This document shows positions 62,520 through 64,000 of a DNA stretch of 64,000 nucleotides, one piece after another. This stretch comes from Rapana venosa. Lineage: Eukaryota > Mollusca > Gastropoda > Neogastropoda > Muricidae. A program made the translations under genes and the position numbers. Under the pieces are notes generated by a model, which saw only the letters and a program-made list of their open reading frames with translations, did no database searches and was not told the origin of the DNA. Position 1 is the first letter of the stretch, and every line of letters begins with the position of its first letter. The stretch is taken from NCBI GenBank assembly GCA_028751875.1, contig CM054134.1, positions 76,546,567 through 76,610,566 of the forward strand, in the 5' to 3' direction.

Positions 62520-63850
62520 ATAGACCTTTTTTCCAACCTCCCTTTTTTATCCTAAAGTCCTTGAAAAGGTAGTTCTAAAAACAGCTCAACCACCACCTAC
62601 TCCCCCAACAGTCCCCTTTCCCTGCGTTTCAGTCTGCCCTATCCCCGTCAACCAAAAGCATTTAAAACTCCCCTTGCCCAACCTTAAACACCATTCTACT
62701 CGTTTTCCGACTCAGGGAAAATCTCTCTTCTTTACTTTTACTCGATTTTAACTGCAGCCTTTGACACTTTTAAACCACTCTAACTTACCTCCCGCCCTTA
62801 AAAAAACATTTGGGTTTTACGGGTTACAAAAAAACCCTTCCCCTGGTTTATTTTCCATACCTTACGGGACCGTTTCCCAAAACAGTCACAAAAAAAACAA
62901 AAATTTCAGTCAGTAACCTTCCCAATTAGAATTTTGGAGCTCCCCAGGATCGTTTTTTGGGCCCTTTTTTTTTAAAACCCCACAAAAACACCCACTGTCA
63001 CATATTTTTAACCGCCATCAGATAAACCCATCAATTTTATGCAAAATGACTAAAGATTCAAACCCAAAACAACCTTCCTGAAATCGGCCTCCTCTTTTAA
63101 CAAATAGGCCCCAATTTGCTTTCAAAATCCCCAAAAGGGGATGATACAGAACAAATTACAGCAAAAATGCAGAAAAAAACCGAAATCAAGCTTGTAAAAC
63201 CCAAAAAACACAAACTTTTTTTTCCATCACAACAGTTTTCAATAAAACCTTGGCAATGAAATCAGCCCCTTTATCCACTGCGTGAAAAACCCTAGGGGTC
63301 ATTATTGACAAAAACCCCTCTCTACCCAAAAATTAATCCCCCAAATGCCTGCCAGCCCCCTGCACTATCAATTACGGCGATTAGTGAAATTTTCGAAAGT
63401 CCCCTGTCCCGATGCAAAAATCCAAAACTTTTTGCGTCTTCATTTTTTCAGGGCGGACTATTGAAATTTCCCTCTGGGGCTGTCGGGCTACCCTCATCAA
63501 TCCAACCCTTTCCCCAACGTAAACAAAACCCGGGCAGCTCGACTAATCCCAGAAAGACAAAATCTGAGCACATTACCCCCCTCTTGCAATTTCTCCACTG
63601 GCTGCCTGTGCCACAAAAGTAAACTATAAGTTAGTACCCCGTTAAAAAATTCTCCACAAAACACAACCGCCCTTTCCTCTGGGAAAAACTTTACTTGTAT
63701 ACTCCTTCTTTGTTTTTCTCCGCTCTGCTGCAGAAACCTTGTCCCTTTCAAAACTTAAATTTAACCAAAAACCACCAAACGGCCGTCGCTCCTTTTTCCC
63801 AAATTTCCCCGGTCCGGGAGTGGAATGATCTCCCCTCTCTCTCTCTCCCC
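62520..63850 (+). mobile_element. LINE reverse transcriptase, frameshifted (CR1/L2-like)
   Basis: Pieces in several frames keep the order of LINE ORF2: DSGK-like, an AAFDT-like active-site lead-in near 62750, LGPFFF-like near 62960, then RNLGVIID-like near 63290, HITPLLQFLHWLPVPQK at 63571-63620, VYTPS near 63695, and EWNDLPSLSL near 63820. Frames break at homopolymers, so decay and sequence error cannot be separated. Confidence 0.72.
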
Positions 63851-64000
63851 CCCCCGGGCCCAAAAGCGGGGGGGGGGGGGGGGGGGGGGGGCCCCATCAC
63901 GTAAAGTTTTAGGGGAAAACGTACAGAAATTGGGTCTATAATTTTTTTGAATTAGTAACCATTTTAAGGCCAAAATTTTTTTCCCTTGTTTGGGATACAG
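63851..64000. other. End of window, noisy
   Basis: G run of 24 at 63868-63891 and low-complexity sequence; nothing recognised. Confidence 0.4.

Overview
This is eukaryotic nuclear DNA. It has interrupted genes with GT-AG introns, five tRNA-Ala genes or relics with internal A and B boxes, many short interspersed elements (SINEs), non-LTR retrotransposon debris and very dense microsatellites. The SINE style and the gene content (a secreted GH18-CBM14 chitinase and a Polycomb chromobox gene) suggest a mollusc, most likely a marine gastropod. That taxonomic call is inference, because the window holds no diagnostic marker.

Two protein-coding genes are supported and they converge. On the plus strand (7247-24641) a nine-exon gene encodes a chitinase of about 495 residues: signal peptide, GH18 catalytic domain with an intact DGLDIDWE motif, short Pro/Thr/Ser linker, and C-terminal six-cysteine chitin-binding domain (CBM14/peritrophin-A). 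Eight exons join in compatible phase. The ninth, which should supply the KGAP...GMxxYGR...GAPAxGPG...TQSAG segment, is present at about 14170-14337 but is broken by frameshifts inside a noisy, homopolymer-rich stretch. On the minus strand (43192-34364) a five-exon gene encodes a 376-residue Polycomb CBX protein: N-terminal chromodomain with a complete aromatic cage, an AT-hook, a Ser/Lys/Pro-rich middle and a C-terminal Pc box. All its splice phases agree.

Layout: 1-7246 is upstream sequence with SINEs and degenerate tandem repeats. 7247-24641 is the chitinase gene, whose introns are packed with simple repeats, including a TGTGG array and a complementary CCACA array on either side of exon 4. 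24642-26340 is its probable 3' UTR. 27100-34363 is the downstream/3' UTR side of CBX and includes a 500-N gap. 34364-43192 is CBX, with two CCAAT boxes just upstream. 43400-53200 is intergenic, with three minisatellites and several SINEs. 53200-54800 has a SINE, a noisy patch and a LINE fragment. 55325-55824 is a second 500-N gap. 56450-59100 is a duplicated tRNA-Ala cluster. 59880-64000 is noisy and contains SINE relics and a frameshifted LINE reverse transcriptase.

At least eight dispersed repeat families recur (called A to H here). Several share one 3' tail joined to different tRNA-like heads. Family C ends in a conserved GTGGGGATGC/GCATCCCCAC stem-loop. The two genes show no functional connection. 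The most interesting signals are the broken GH18 exon, a signal peptide that appears to arise from a trinucleotide repeat, repeat arrays placed directly on chitinase splice sites, the decaying tRNA-Ala duplications, and the modular SINE families.
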